DNA of 64,000 nt from Peribacillus glennii. Lineage in GTDB: Bacteria; Bacillota; Bacilli; Bacillales; DSM-1321. A program made the translations under genes and the position numbers. The stretch is taken from the NCBI RefSeq assembly GCF_003429105.1, contig NZ_QVTD01000026.1:1-64000 (forward strand), in the 5' to 3' direction. The notes beneath the pieces are model-generated. The model made no database searches. It was not told the DNA's origin and saw nothing but the letters and a program-made list of their open reading frames with translations. Below are positions 24,769-33,747 of this stretch, in pieces; the first letter of the stretch is position 1, and each line of letters starts with the position of its first letter.

Positions 24769-25038
24769 TTATAAGACTCGTTCCCAGCCCTTTGATGTTA
24801 AGGCAAGAAACCTTGCTTTGTCCCTTTCGTCCAGCGCTTTGTCAATTTCCATGTATCTCTTATTTTCTAGATATTGCTTCTGCACTTTTTGGATGACCCG
24901 ATTGGCCCCTGCCGTATATTCTGTATGTTCCTTAGCGAGGATTTTTTTCGTTTTCAAGTCTTCCTTATCAAACAATTCTGATGTTGACTTAATATACTGG
25001 TCTTTGCGGTAGTTTCCCGATTTGTATTCTGGATTCAT
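24769..25038 (-). CDS. Small charged protein, unknown
   Basis: An 89-residue, lysine- and glutamate-rich protein with no membrane segment or recognised motif. The middle (LKTKKILAKEHTEYTAGANRVIQKVQKQY) is probably helical. ATG follows AGGGAA at 5 bases and a shared terminator lies after its stop, so it looks like a real gene. No family was recognised, and neighbours give no clear hint. Confidence 0.6.
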   Translation of the reverse strand: MNPEYKSGNYRKDQYIKSTSELFDKEDLKTKKILAKEHTEYTAGANRVIQKVQKQYLENKRYMEIDKALDERDKARFLALTSKGWERVL

Positions 25039-25288
25039 ATGTTTTCCCTGCTTTCTTTTATTTTATTTTATTTATTATCTACTTACCCGAATTTGCAAAA
25101 AGATAACAACTGTTATCGATTTTCATTTTCTAAAAAGTGGAAACAATGGATTTTATATCGTCATACAAGAATTAAATGAAAGCTTTACAAGGAAATTAAA
25201 TTCCTTTTTTTATGGTGCATGTCCGTTCCTTATGTTATTAATAAGGAATATAGTTCTCCGAAATAACTGGTAAGCAGGTGTAAAGGCA

Positions 25289-26185
25289 TTGGATATCAAG
25301 CATTTACAATATTTTATTGAGGTAACGAATTTTAATAGTTTTTCGCGCGCAGCGGAACATTTATATATCACCCAGCCAACGATTAGCAAAATGATTAAAA
25401 ATCTTGAGACAGAGCTTGGAGTTTCACTTTTTGACCGCTCAGGGAAAAAATTGGTCTTAACCGATGCAGGCCGTATCATTTTGGAGCAGGCCAAATTAAT
25501 TGATAAAGCTTTCAATAATCTGGAAACTGAACTGGATAACCTTCTCGGCTTAAAGAAAGGGCATATAAGCATTGGATTGCCGCCCATTTTCGATGCCCAA
25601 TCATTTCTCAAAATTGTTGGAACATTCCACGAAAAGTATCCAGGCATCACTTTTGAAATCATCGAGCACGGGTCGAAAAGAGTAGAAGAATATGTCGGCA
25701 ATAATCTCCTGGATCTGGGAGTCGTCGTTCTTCCTACCAACAATGACATCTTTGACCATTTTTCCTTTAAGGAAGAAGACTTCAATCTTATTCTTCATGC
25801 GTCGCATCGATTAGCAAGCCGAAAGGAAGTCGATTTAGAGGAACTGGCAGATGAATCGTTTGTTTTGTTTAATAAGGACTTTGTTTTGCACGATAGGATT
25901 ATCGAATCCTGCAATCGCGCAGGCTTTGATCCCCATATTATCTCTGAAACCTCCCAATGGTCGTTTATTACAGATATGGTAGCCGCAAAGCTTGGAGTAT
26001 CACTTTTACCGGAAAGCATTTGCCGCCATCTCACCGATGAAGTAAAAGCGGTTAAAATCGTAAATCCTTCCATTAGCTGGAATCTGGCTCTTATTTGGGG
26101 CAAAGACCAATATCTATCTTATGCTGCCAGGGAATGGCTGCAATTCACTAAAGAAAAATTGAGTAATGAACATCCTTTCATGTAA
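25289..26185 (+). CDS. LysR family transcriptional regulator
   Basis: A 298-residue LysR regulator of normal length. The DNA-binding domain (residues 1-60) reads DIKHLQYFIEVTNFNSFSRAAEHLYITQP-TISKMIKNLE. The effector domain begins near 90 (GHISIGLPPIFDAQSFLKIV) and holds the usual LLPESI block. It most resembles the CidR/YwbI type but this is not certain. The start is TTG with AGGTG at 8 bases. No divergent target gene lies beside it; the minus-strand gene at 24769 ends away from it, with its start facing this one across 250 bases, and is a possible target. Confidence 0.88.
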   Translation: MDIKHLQYFIEVTNFNSFSRAAEHLYITQPTISKMIKNLETELGVSLFDRSGKKLVLTDAGRIILEQAKLIDKAFNNLETELDNLLGLKKGHISIGLPPIFDAQSFLKIVGTFHEKYPGITFEIIEHGSKRVEEYVGNNLLDLGVVVLPTNNDIFDHFSFKEEDFNLILHASHRLASRKEVDLEELADESFVLFNKDFVLHDRIIESCNRAGFDPHIISETSQWSFITDMVAAKLGVSLLPESICRHLTDEVKAVKIVNPSISWNLALIWGKDQYLSYAAREWLQFTKEKLSNEHPFM

Positions 26186-26202
26186 TGAATATCAAATTTT
26201 AC

Positions 26203-26237
26203 AAGACAGTCCTTTTTAGCGGGGACCGTCTTTTTTT
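26203..26237 (+). terminator. Terminator of the LysR gene
   Basis: AAGACAGTCC pairs with GGACCGTCTT with one A/C mismatch, followed by seven T. It lies 18 bases after the stop codon. Confidence 0.75.
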
Positions 26238-26271
26238 CGCGCAAGCTCCTATAACTAAATGGAAGCATTTA

Positions 26272-26288
26272 CATAGATAATATCTATG
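26272..26288. promoter_or_regulatory. Perfect 17-base palindrome before the thioesterase
   Basis: CATAGATA-A-TATCTATG is a perfect 8+8 palindrome about 105 bases before the thioesterase start. It has the size and symmetry of an operator for a dimeric repressor. The regulator is unknown. Confidence 0.4.
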
Positions 26289-26394
26289 AAAAGCATAATT
26301 TTTAACCATTTTACTGACATAAACCAGGGGCGTACACTAGAAACAGGGTTTCATTATTTACATCATGATATTCATACAAAGGGGAGCTCTAAAA

Positions 26395-26913
26395 ATGGAA
26401 GCCAAGAAAGCTAAAGACAGCCGCATCGTTAATACCGCTCAAGTACTATCTGTGGATTTGAATAACTACAATACTCTCTTTGGTGGAGTATTAATGAAGA
26501 AACTTGATGACGCCGCTACTTTATCAGCAAGACGGCATTCCCGTGTTAAGGAATGTGTAACGGCTTCTACTGACTCAATAGATTTCTTATGTCCAATTCA
26601 TCAAACTGATTCAGTGTGTGTGGAATCATTTGTAACATATACAGGAAGAACCTCAATGGAAATCTTCTGTAAAGTTATTGCGGAAGATATTTTAACAGGA
26701 GAACGGAGAATTGCCGCAACGGCATTTCTAACCTTTGTAGCGCTTGGCGAGGATAAACGCCCAGTCGAAGTTCCTGCGGTCGTACCGGAAACTGAGGAAG
26801 AGAAATTCCTTTACAATACTGGGAAAGAAAGAGCAGAAATTCGGAAATTCAGAAGAGAGAAAAGTAAAGAATTAGCCCGCTATATTACTCTTGAAAAACC
26901 TTGGGATAAATAA
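26395..26913 (+). CDS. Acyl-CoA thioesterase (YkhA-like hotdog)
   Basis: A 172-residue hotdog-fold acyl-CoA hydrolase of the YciA/YkhA/BACH group. Motifs are NYNTLFGGVLMKKLDDAATLSARRHS, where the NxxGxxFGG-like turn and Asp form the active site, then VTASTDSIDFLCPI and GRTSMEIFCKVIAED. It hydrolyses acyl-CoA to free acid and CoA in the cytoplasm. ATG follows GGGGAG at 8 bases; longer upstream starts lack a site. The next gene follows after 15 bases with its own strong ribosome site, so they form a two-gene operon. Confidence 0.88.
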   Translation: MEAKKAKDSRIVNTAQVLSVDLNNYNTLFGGVLMKKLDDAATLSARRHSRVKECVTASTDSIDFLCPIHQTDSVCVESFVTYTGRTSMEIFCKVIAEDILTGERRIAATAFLTFVALGEDKRPVEVPAVVPETEEEKFLYNTGKERAEIRKFRREKSKELARYITLEKPWDK

Positions 26914-26928
26914 AAAGGAGGAGAAAAG

Positions 26929-27300
26929 ATGATCACGTTAACCAGTCATAATGAGTTAAAAGAAACCAAGAACGCCATTGAAAATCTTAAAACATCATAT
27001 CCCGTCCTTTTTGAAAAACTGGTGGATGTTGTTAACCTTACAAGGGCGCTGCAATTCAAGTATCAATATATGGGCTGTTTAATAATGGATGAGGACCCAA
27101 ATTATTACGCCCCAAACTTCGTACAGGGCTCTGTTCTTCGCTTATATAAAAAAGAAGTGCAAAAGTTAAAGGAAGATCTTGATTCTCCTGTTTTGAAACA
27201 AACCTTCCATGATTTCAGAGATACGGGGTATGCCAATATCAGCCTATTAATTCTAGGGATGGCTCCTGAAGCCTTGGTAGGCGCCAATATTATTCAATGA
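26929..27300 (+). CDS. Hypothetical protein in the thioesterase operon
   Basis: A 123-residue soluble protein with no recognised family. It looks all-helical with a moderately hydrophobic C-terminus (ISLLILGMAPEALVGANIIQ). ATG follows AAGGAGGAG, one of the best sites in the window, 15 bases after the thioesterase. That spacing implies co-expression with it. No function is proposed. Its 3' end is directly followed by inverted repeat copy 3. Confidence 0.7.
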   Translation: MITLTSHNELKETKNAIENLKTSYPVLFEKLVDVVNLTRALQFKYQYMGCLIMDEDPNYYAPNFVQGSVLRLYKKEVQKLKEDLDSPVLKQTFHDFRDTGYANISLLILGMAPEALVGANIIQ

Positions 27301-27318
27301 CCAAGAGAAATGTGTCAT

Positions 27319-27374
27319 ATGGGGTCAGTCCCCCGCCGCGTTAAAACTTTAACGCGCTGGGGGACTGACCCCAT
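27319..27374. repeat. Dispersed inverted repeat, copy 3 (near-perfect palindrome)
   Basis: The arms ATGGGGTCAGTCCCCC and GGGGGACTGACCCCAT enclose CGCGTTAAA and TTTAACGCG, forming a 56-base hairpin. It is the cleanest copy of the family. It begins 18 bases after the preceding gene and abuts the LacI relic on the other side. Confidence 0.85.
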
Positions 27375-27676
27375 TTTGTGTGACTCCGTATGGCAAACAA
27401 TGACAATGGCCCCCATATCGTGAGCCGCTTTTCAATCTCGCTAAGCAAGTCGGTTGCAAACGTGCTTGACAGTTTAGGAAATAATACTCAAATAGTATGT
27501 GTTCGCTATTCATGAGGCCTGTTGCCACAGCATTCGGATGATATTTCCGTTCCTTACTCACCTTTAGAGCTTTTCTTTTGTTTCTTCAAAAAATACTGTT
27601 TGATTATTGAGAATCCGCGAAACTGAGTCAATGAAACTTTGGTTTGATACGCAACATCCTTAATGGTATATGGCAT
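27375..27676 (-). pseudogene. LacI family regulator relic
   Basis: On the minus strand an ATG opens MPYTIKDVAYQTKVSLT, the LacI helix-turn-helix. After frameshifts come RILNN-like pieces, KERKYHPNAVATGLMN, FPKLSSTFATDLLSEIEK and AHDMGAIVIVCHTES. In order these are the first about 100 residues of a LacI repressor. The gene then stops at repeat copy 3, and the sugar-binding domain is gone. Several frame breaks and the truncation make it non-functional. Confidence 0.7.
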
Positions 27677-27963
27677 CCCTGAACTGCTCCCTGGATAAAT
27701 GATAAAAAACTTTTTTACAAAAACGTTTATGTAGTAAAAACACCATATATTGAGCCGTTTCAAACGGTGCTGGCTACCCATTTGAGCTGAAAATGGATAA
27801 AATAGCTTCACACGGAAAAGAATTCAAGGAATCATTTTCACCTATAAAACTAACATGTTGTCATAAATTCGCCTTCCAAAGATCAAGGATTCAGAAAAAA
27901 GACATATACTTTTTACATTCCCCTATTTTTGGGTAGAATATGAATAGAAACGGAGGAGATAAG

Positions 27964-29106
27964 TTGAGGCGGATATTTCTTTTACTTATATTTTCGCTTG
28001 TCATTTACGCTTCTTGGTCTTTATTTGGGAAACCTGCCAATAAAACAGGCCTTCAACAGTCCTTGGAAAATATAGAATCCAAGATTGCATCCGTTACCCA
28101 AAGCCAGGAATTCTCAGATGCGTTCGATACGTTACGGAGTGGTTTCCTTCATCTGGTGGAAGAAATAGATAGCGCAATCGACCAACTTCCTAAAGAGGAA
28201 CAGGAAGTAGAGTCACAAAAACTTGAAAAGCCGAAGCTCTCCACGCCGTCAGAGGATATGTTCACGGTTTACAATTTTGGGCTTGGCGATGCAAAGGCAA
28301 AAGTGGAAAAGAAAGTCGGTGCACCTAAACGCTCGTCTGTCAATGAGTACGGGGTAAAGTGGCACACATACCATAAGGACTACCAGCACTTTTTCATGGC
28401 AGCCTATGATGAAAATAATAAGGTTGCAGGATTATATACAAACCAAGATCTGCTCGCATCAAAGAAAGGGATTAAAAGAGGAACACCTAAAGCAACGGTT
28501 CGGTCTAAGCTGGGCGAACCTCTAACGAAAATTCGCAAAGGGATGGCCTACTATCAATTTGAAGAAAACCGGGACTACGATGTATTTCGAATCGACGGCA
28601 CTTATACTACTGTTTTTTACGATAAGCACCAAAAGAATACAGTAACCTCGATCCAAATCATTAGTGAAGGGCTTGAGAACAATAAGAAGGATTTTTATTC
28701 AAAGGGCAGCCCTGCGCTTACGAAAGGCTTTGAATTTCAATTATTCGACCTGACAAACGCTACAAGGGTCAACCACAATCTCAGCATCCTCTCCTGGGAT
28801 GCCCATGTAAAAGAAACTGCGCGCAAACACAGTGCTGATATGGCAAAAAACCAATACTTCAGCCATACCAATCTTGAGGGAGAATCTCCCTTCGACCGGA
28901 TGGAGGAGGATCGCGTCAGGTTTATCACTGCCGGCGAAAACCTTGCATCCGGCCAGTTCAGTTCGATCTTTGCCCACGAAGGGCTGATGAACTCGATGGG
29001 GCACAGGAAAAACATCCTCCAAAAAGATTTTGAATTATTAGGTGTCGGTGTCGCGTTCGATTCAAAATCACGCCCATATTATACAGAAAATTTTTATGCA
29101 AAATAG
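27964..29106 (+). CDS. CAP-domain protein with CAP-associated N-terminal domain (YlbC-like)
   Basis: About 380 residues. A membrane anchor or signal (residues 3-20, RIFLLLIFSLVIYASWSLF) leads to a coiled region. A CAP-associated domain follows (about 95-235, with GLGDAKAKVEKKVGAPKRS and GIKRGTPKATVRSKLGEP repeats). The C-terminal CAP/SCP domain (about 260-380) holds LTNATRVNHNL, HSADMAKNQYFSHTN, GENLASG and MGHRKNIL, giving the His/Glu cavity of the family. B. subtilis YlbC has the same plan. It acts on the outer face of the membrane; function is unknown. The start TTG at 27964 has GGAGGAG at 5 bases. Confidence 0.85.
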   Translation: MRRIFLLLIFSLVIYASWSLFGKPANKTGLQQSLENIESKIASVTQSQEFSDAFDTLRSGFLHLVEEIDSAIDQLPKEEQEVESQKLEKPKLSTPSEDMFTVYNFGLGDAKAKVEKKVGAPKRSSVNEYGVKWHTYHKDYQHFFMAAYDENNKVAGLYTNQDLLASKKGIKRGTPKATVRSKLGEPLTKIRKGMAYYQFEENRDYDVFRIDGTYTTVFYDKHQKNTVTSIQIISEGLENNKKDFYSKGSPALTKGFEFQLFDLTNATRVNHNLSILSWDAHVKETARKHSADMAKNQYFSHTNLEGESPFDRMEEDRVRFITAGENLASGQFSSIFAHEGLMNSMGHRKNILQKDFELLGVGVAFDSKSRPYYTENFYAK

Positions 29107-29115
29107 AGAGACATG

Positions 29116-29148
29116 GCTGTGTCCTTAAACTGAGGACACAGCTTTTTT
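29116..29148 (+). terminator. Terminator after the CAP protein; rest of gap empty
   Basis: GCTGTGTCC pairs with GGACACAGC, followed by TTTTTTAT. The remainder of the interval to 29439 holds no coding frame or strong structure. Confidence 0.85.
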
Positions 29149-29439
29149 ATACATGTAACAATCACGAAATGAAATTTTTGATCAGTCTGGAAATTAAATT
29201 TTCTCGGTAAAAGAAAGAATTCCCTCCCTGTTTATCCGCTCTGACAATAAAATCCCACATGCATAACAATTTAACGTTATACTCTAATATGCAAATTCTC
29301 CACATTTAAAGGGTTCACAAACAGGGAGTTTCTTCTGGAATTGAACCGAGAAATCGGCCGGAATCACCAAAATTACGGCAAGGATAGACGAATTTCGGTC
29401 ATTCTGGATATTCAAGCGGTAAGGTAGAACTGTGGTAGC

Positions 29440-29901
29440 TCACTGTTTGTATTCTCTGTATGAAAGACGAAACAGTTTACGTTCCACTCTGGCTTTGTCA
29501 CCGACAAGCTTGTACCAGCTTTGCCCGACATAAAAGGAATTCGCAATCATCTTTTCTACAAAATAAGAAATCCGTGCATCAGTATCCCCGTCCTCCATTT
29601 TTGTTTTGCAAGACAGGGCCATAATAAAATAAGACTTTGTATCGTCAAGTTCCAGCAATTGGAGGTGGTATGCTTTTTTTTGTCTTTTATTGAATTCTCC
29701 CAAGACGGTTTCAATGCTTTTATTTATGTCTATTTCATGCTTAATTGCCTCACTCCAGCTTGATATGAGCGAATCATAAAGTGATAACGTAAGGATATAA
29801 TATGAGTCGTAATCCCTTGGATCATATTCTTCTTTACTAACTTCATTATCATCAGGCAGTACAATAAATTTCTTATAGTCAGCAAAAAAATTCCCGTCCA
29901 T
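29440..29901 (-). CDS. Hypothetical protein
   Basis: A 153-residue soluble protein rich in Tyr, Asp and Lys, mainly helical by composition. No membrane segment, signal or known motif was found. It contains three aromatic clusters (FFADYKKF, YYILTLSLYDSL, SFYVGQSWYKL). The ATG has AAGGAAGGAA at 6 bases. No neighbour is close enough to suggest a partner. It is reported as a real gene on the strength of its length and ribosome site. Confidence 0.65.
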   Translation of the reverse strand: MDGNFFADYKKFIVLPDDNEVSKEEYDPRDYDSYYILTLSLYDSLISSWSEAIKHEIDINKSIETVLGEFNKRQKKAYHLQLLELDDTKSYFIMALSCKTKMEDGDTDARISYFVEKMIANSFYVGQSWYKLVGDKARVERKLFRLSYREYKQ

Positions 29902-30103
29902 ACTATATTCCTTCCTTTTTTAGATTTGACAGTTTCTAAGCCATGAGGTTTATGATCATTCTAGTTCTTTAGCAAGATATGTATAGTTAAAATATAGTGA
30001 ATTTTACGGAAAAGAAAAAGGACCTTTTACACTACTTTCTGCATTATCATCCGGAAAAAAAGCAGTGCGGCTCCTTCTATTTCGCACAGTTTGTGTATTT
30101 TTA

Positions 30104-31378
30104 CTATACCGCTTCTTCTTTATGCAAATTATCCGAAATTCCGGCATTTTTCTTGATTCCCAGTACAAATGCGCCGCCGAGCAAGCAAAAAATACCTGCC
30201 ATTAAAAAAGCCCACTGATACGAGTTCCATATCGTATAAATGAGCCCGCCGCCAAAAGCTGCCACTCCTGCCCCGGCCTGATGGGCTGCAAAGATCCAGC
30301 CGTAGACAATCCCGCTTTTCTCCGTTCCAAATGCCTGGGTAGCGAGGTTGATTGTCGGAGGCACGGTTGCAATCCAGTCCAATCCATAAAAAATTGCAAA
30401 TACAATTAAAAAGAAAGTTGAATTTTCCGCTAAGGCAAATGGAAGCAAAAGCAAGGAAAATCCCCGGAAACCATAATACCAAAACAATAACCAGCGATTA
30501 TCGTATCTGTCTGACAACCATCCCGACAATGTTGTCCCAATAAGGTCAAAAATCCCCATAAAAGCAATCAGACCGGCTGCTGTCACTTCAGGAATCCCGA
30601 AACTGATACAAAAAGGGATAAAATGCGTGCCAATCAAGCCGCTCGTTGACAAACCGCAAATAAAAAAACTGCCTGCAAGGAGCCAAAACTGTTTTACCCT
30701 GACAGCCTCTTTCAAGGTGGCGAAAGCGGTATGGATTGGGTTCTTTTTTTCAATTGTTGCTTCTTCCATTTCATCCGCTGTCTGGCCATAACGCATCAGC
30801 CCCAGCTCTTTCGGATTATTTTTCATGAAAAGCAAGATCAATGGCATCATTATCAGGCTTAAGACAAAGATCAGCCCCATAGCCCATCGCCAGGAAGATT
30901 TTTCGATGATCGCTGCCAGCACAGGCAGGAATATCAACTGGCCGGTAGCCGTACTCGCCGTTAGGATCCCCAATACTAGTCCCCTTCGTTTTTCGAACCA
31001 ATGATTGGCTACATAGGTGCTGAGAACGGTTAAAAATACGCTGGAACCCAATCCGAAGATGATGCCCCAAATCAGCAGCAATTGCCAGGAGTATTGCATA
31101 AAAAAGGCCAGCCCGATGCCAAGCATTAACACAGACATCGCAAGCCACATCATTTTTTTAACTCCCACGCTTTCCAGCATTGCAGCCACGAATGGTCCGG
31201 AAAAACCGTAGATAACTAAACTTATAGCGAACGATAAAGAAATAAACGCACGATCCCAGCCAAACTCTTCTTCAAACGGGACGAGGAACACCCCGGACGA
31301 AGAACGGATAATTCCCGCGACAATGATTGAAAAAAAGGTTACCACAAGGATAACCCAGCCATAATGAATCCTTTTCAA
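30104..31378 (-). CDS. MFS transporter (oxalate/formate antiporter-like, YbfB-like)
   Basis: A 424-residue 12-helix transporter. It starts with HYGWVILVVTFF, a typical opening of the monocarboxylate/OFA branch, and continues GFSGPFVAAMLESVGVKK (motif A region). The second half has GWLSDRYDNRWLLFWYYGFRG. Substrates in this branch are usually small organic acids; none can be assigned. The start is TTG. The gene lies downstream of the TauE gene on the same strand but behind its terminator, so it is probably separate from the amidase operon. Confidence 0.82.
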   Translation of the reverse strand: MKRIHYGWVILVVTFFSIIVAGIIRSSSGVFLVPFEEEFGWDRAFISLSFAISLVIYGFSGPFVAAMLESVGVKKMMWLAMSVLMLGIGLAFFMQYSWQLLLIWGIIFGLGSSVFLTVLSTYVANHWFEKRRGLVLGILTASTATGQLIFLPVLAAIIEKSSWRWAMGLIFVLSLIMMPLILLFMKNNPKELGLMRYGQTADEMEEATIEKKNPIHTAFATLKEAVRVKQFWLLAGSFFICGLSTSGLIGTHFIPFCISFGIPEVTAAGLIAFMGIFDLIGTTLSGWLSDRYDNRWLLFWYYGFRGFSLLLLPFALAENSTFFLIVFAIFYGLDWIATVPPTINLATQAFGTEKSGIVYGWIFAAHQAGAGVAAFGGGLIYTIWNSYQWAFLMAGIFCLLGGAFVLGIKKNAGISDNLHKEEAV

Positions 31379-31540
31379 TGTGAGCTTCCACCTTTACAGA
31401 TATTCCTTTCATTATAACCTGAATAAATGTTAAATAGTCTGACTTTTTTAACTATTTAATAAATTTATTATTATATTTATTCTAGGAAAAATAATTACAA
31501 CAGCCATATACCGTGAAATAATTTCCAGATTCTAAAAAAT

Positions 31541-31578
31541 AAAAAGCCTGAGTCAGTGTGAATAAATGACCCAGGCCG
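31541..31578 (-). terminator. Terminator of the ABC-amidase-TauE operon
   Basis: On the minus strand GCCTGGGTCA pairs with TGACTCAGGC with one mismatch and is followed by TTTTTATTTTTT. It lies about 60 bases after the TauE stop codon and closes the six-gene operon. Confidence 0.8.
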
Positions 31579-31637
31579 CTTAAGGTATCTTTTTTAATCC
31601 TGTATGCTTGGCAGCGATTACACCACCATATTTGGTT

Positions 31638-32378
31638 TTATAGCAGATTAATCAATAGTAGAATCGCACTTGTTATTGGGGATAAGAACATTCCATAACG
31701 CAGTACCGCTTGTGGGAGTTTTTTAGTCAATTTTGCTCCAATGTATGTACCAATGATGATCCCAGTTGCTACTTGGAAAAACAAAGGCGTCTCAAAGTAG
31801 CCATTTTGAATAAATCCAAAGGATGCAAACATTGCAATTGGCAGTATAATCAACATGGTCGTTCCCGCCGCTACCCGTAAAGGAAAGTTCAGCCATTTTA
31901 TAACGAATAACTGAATAAATGGCGCGGCGCCTATTCCCAACGTACCTGATATTAAACCATTTCCCATCCCGATCGCCATATAGGTAAAAGCTTTGGGTTC
32001 AACTTTCACTTCTGGATTTATCACGGCAATTCTCGTTCTGGCCCAGAGAAGCAGCCCTGAAAGAGTTAAAGCCAGTACGGTAAAAAACATTAATGCATGA
32101 GGATCTATAAATGTTGTCAGCCGAGAACCAAAATAAGCCCCAATCCCACCAAATCCTCCTACAATGAGACCTTGCTTCACATATAAATTCCCTTCCCGGA
32201 AATGACTCAAACTGCCAGATAGCACACTTAAGAACATGACAGCTACTGCTGTACCCAATGCCATGTGAATCGGAATTTCAAAAATAGTTACAAGAATAGC
32301 GATGATAAAACCAGAGCCCCCAGCCCCTATAAATCCTAACAATAACCCTAAGAGTAACATCGTAATGATTAAACTCAT
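31638..32378 (-). CDS. TauE/SafE family sulfite/organosulfur exporter-like protein
   Basis: A 246-residue membrane protein with about eight helices. It begins IITMLLLGLLLGFIGAGGSGFI, the family's G-x-G-AGGG-like motif. The second internal repeat is GNGLISGTLGIGAAPFIQLF. Characterised TauE/SafE proteins move sulfite, sulfoacetate or other small anions. It is the last gene of a six-gene operon, 7 bases after the amidase. It could export a product such as sulfite or a carboxylate made by the operon's hydrolases. Confidence 0.82.
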   Translation of the reverse strand: MSLIITMLLLGLLLGFIGAGGSGFIIAILVTIFEIPIHMALGTAVAVMFLSVLSGSLSHFREGNLYVKQGLIVGGFGGIGAYFGSRLTTFIDPHALMFFTVLALTLSGLLLWARTRIAVINPEVKVEPKAFTYMAIGMGNGLISGTLGIGAAPFIQLFVIKWLNFPLRVAAGTTMLIILPIAMFASFGFIQNGYFETPLFFQVATGIIIGTYIGAKLTKKLPQAVLRYGMFLSPITSAILLLINLL

Positions 32379-32385
32379 CTTTTAA

Positions 32386-33747
32386 CTAAACAATCTCAGG
32401 TGTTTTTAGATGCCAATCAGTTTCCTTTTGAAACAGGTATCCTGCATCGATTAGCTTCTGCTCTTCCATCGGTGCAGCGATCAGTTGAATCCCCATCGGC
32501 AAGTTTTTCGTTTTAGTATATCCAACAGGAATTGTGAGGGTTGGGACTCCTGCATTTGTAAAAGGCAGATTAAAGGCAGGTGATCCTGTAGCCAAGATTC
32601 CTTCAGGGGCAGGTGTTGGTGTCGCAGGTGTTAATAAAAGGTCAACCTCATTAAACATTTCACTCATCTCTTGTCTGAATAAAGTCCGAATTCGCTGTGC
32701 CTTCAAATAATCATTGGCTTTTATTTGTAGTCCCTCTCGAATAAACTCCTGTAAATAGACTCCAAACCGGGAAGCGTCTTTTATAAATTCATCAGTATGA
32801 TAATGGGCCGTTTCAGATTTCATGACGATATGCTGGGCAGCATTCGCAGCCTCCAAACTTTTTGGCATATCAAGATATGTAATCTTAAATCCCATTCCTT
32901 CAAATTGTTTAATGGCATCCTCAACAGACCTTCTTATTTCACTATCCGTTGCTTGGAAATATTCATTAATGACTACGCCAATTGTATAGTCCCGCTTCTC
33001 TTGGGTATGAAGAACTTGCTTTGGCAGTGTCCAAGTGCATGGGTCTTCAGGATCCGGACCAGATATTTCATTATAAACAAGCACAGTATCCTCAACAGTT
33101 CTTGTAAAAGCACCTACATGATCCAAACTCCAACTGGCTGGTATCACACCGGTTTTGCTCACTCTTCCGTATGTCGCTTTCAAAACAGTCAAGCCATTAT
33201 AAGCAGCTGGTCTTGAAAGCGAGCCTGCAGTCTGGGTTCCCAATGACATTAACGCCATACGTGCAGCGACCGCGGCAGCCGATCCAGAACTCGAGCCCCC
33301 TGGAGTATGGTTTAAATTCCAAGGATTTCTCGTTTCAGGAGGTCCTCCCCAGTTGGCAAATTCAGTTGTGGTTGTTTTTCCTAACAAGATGGCTCCAGAA
33401 TCACACAATGTTTGAATCACTTTTGCATCCCGGTCAGGTACAAATCCTTTATTTACCTTCGAACCTCCCTCTGTGGGCATCCCTTTTGTATAAATAATAT
33501 CCTTGGCAGCATAAGGAATCGCGAATAAAGGCGGCAGTTCATCTAATTGATGCATAGTATCTTCTAATTTTTTTGCCCTTTCCATCGCCTGTTCTTTTTC
33601 AACTCTGACCCAAGCCCTCACTTCCGGTTCTACTTTTTCAATTTGCTCGATATATAAGGATACAAGCTCTGTTGGAGATATTTGTTTCTCCCGCAGCAAT
33701 CGATGAGAGTCTGTAATCGTTAAAGACGATGTTGAAGTCTTAATCAA
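32386..33747 (-). CDS. Amidase signature family hydrolase
   Basis: A 453-residue amidase of the GatA/AS family. The Ser-cisSer-Lys triad is visible: Lys82 in PYAAKDIIY, the Ser cluster 152-154 in GGSSSGSAAAVA, and the nucleophile Ser176 in GTQTAGSLSRPA. It cleaves a carboxamide to acid and ammonia. No gatB/gatC partner is present, so it is a catabolic amidase and not the tRNA amidotransferase. The start is TTG at 33747, which overlaps the stop of the nitrilase-fold gene (ATTGATTAAG) and has AAGGGG 9 bases before it. Translational coupling links the two hydrolases. Confidence 0.85.
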   Translation of the reverse strand: MIKTSTSSLTITDSHRLLREKQISPTELVSLYIEQIEKVEPEVRAWVRVEKEQAMERAKKLEDTMHQLDELPPLFAIPYAAKDIIYTKGMPTEGGSKVNKGFVPDRDAKVIQTLCDSGAILLGKTTTTEFANWGGPPETRNPWNLNHTPGGSSSGSAAAVAARMALMSLGTQTAGSLSRPAAYNGLTVLKATYGRVSKTGVIPASWSLDHVGAFTRTVEDTVLVYNEISGPDPEDPCTWTLPKQVLHTQEKRDYTIGVVINEYFQATDSEIRRSVEDAIKQFEGMGFKITYLDMPKSLEAANAAQHIVMKSETAHYHTDEFIKDASRFGVYLQEFIREGLQIKANDYLKAQRIRTLFRQEMSEMFNEVDLLLTPATPTPAPEGILATGSPAFNLPFTNAGVPTLTIPVGYTKTKNLPMGIQLIAAPMEEQKLIDAGYLFQKETDWHLKTPEIV

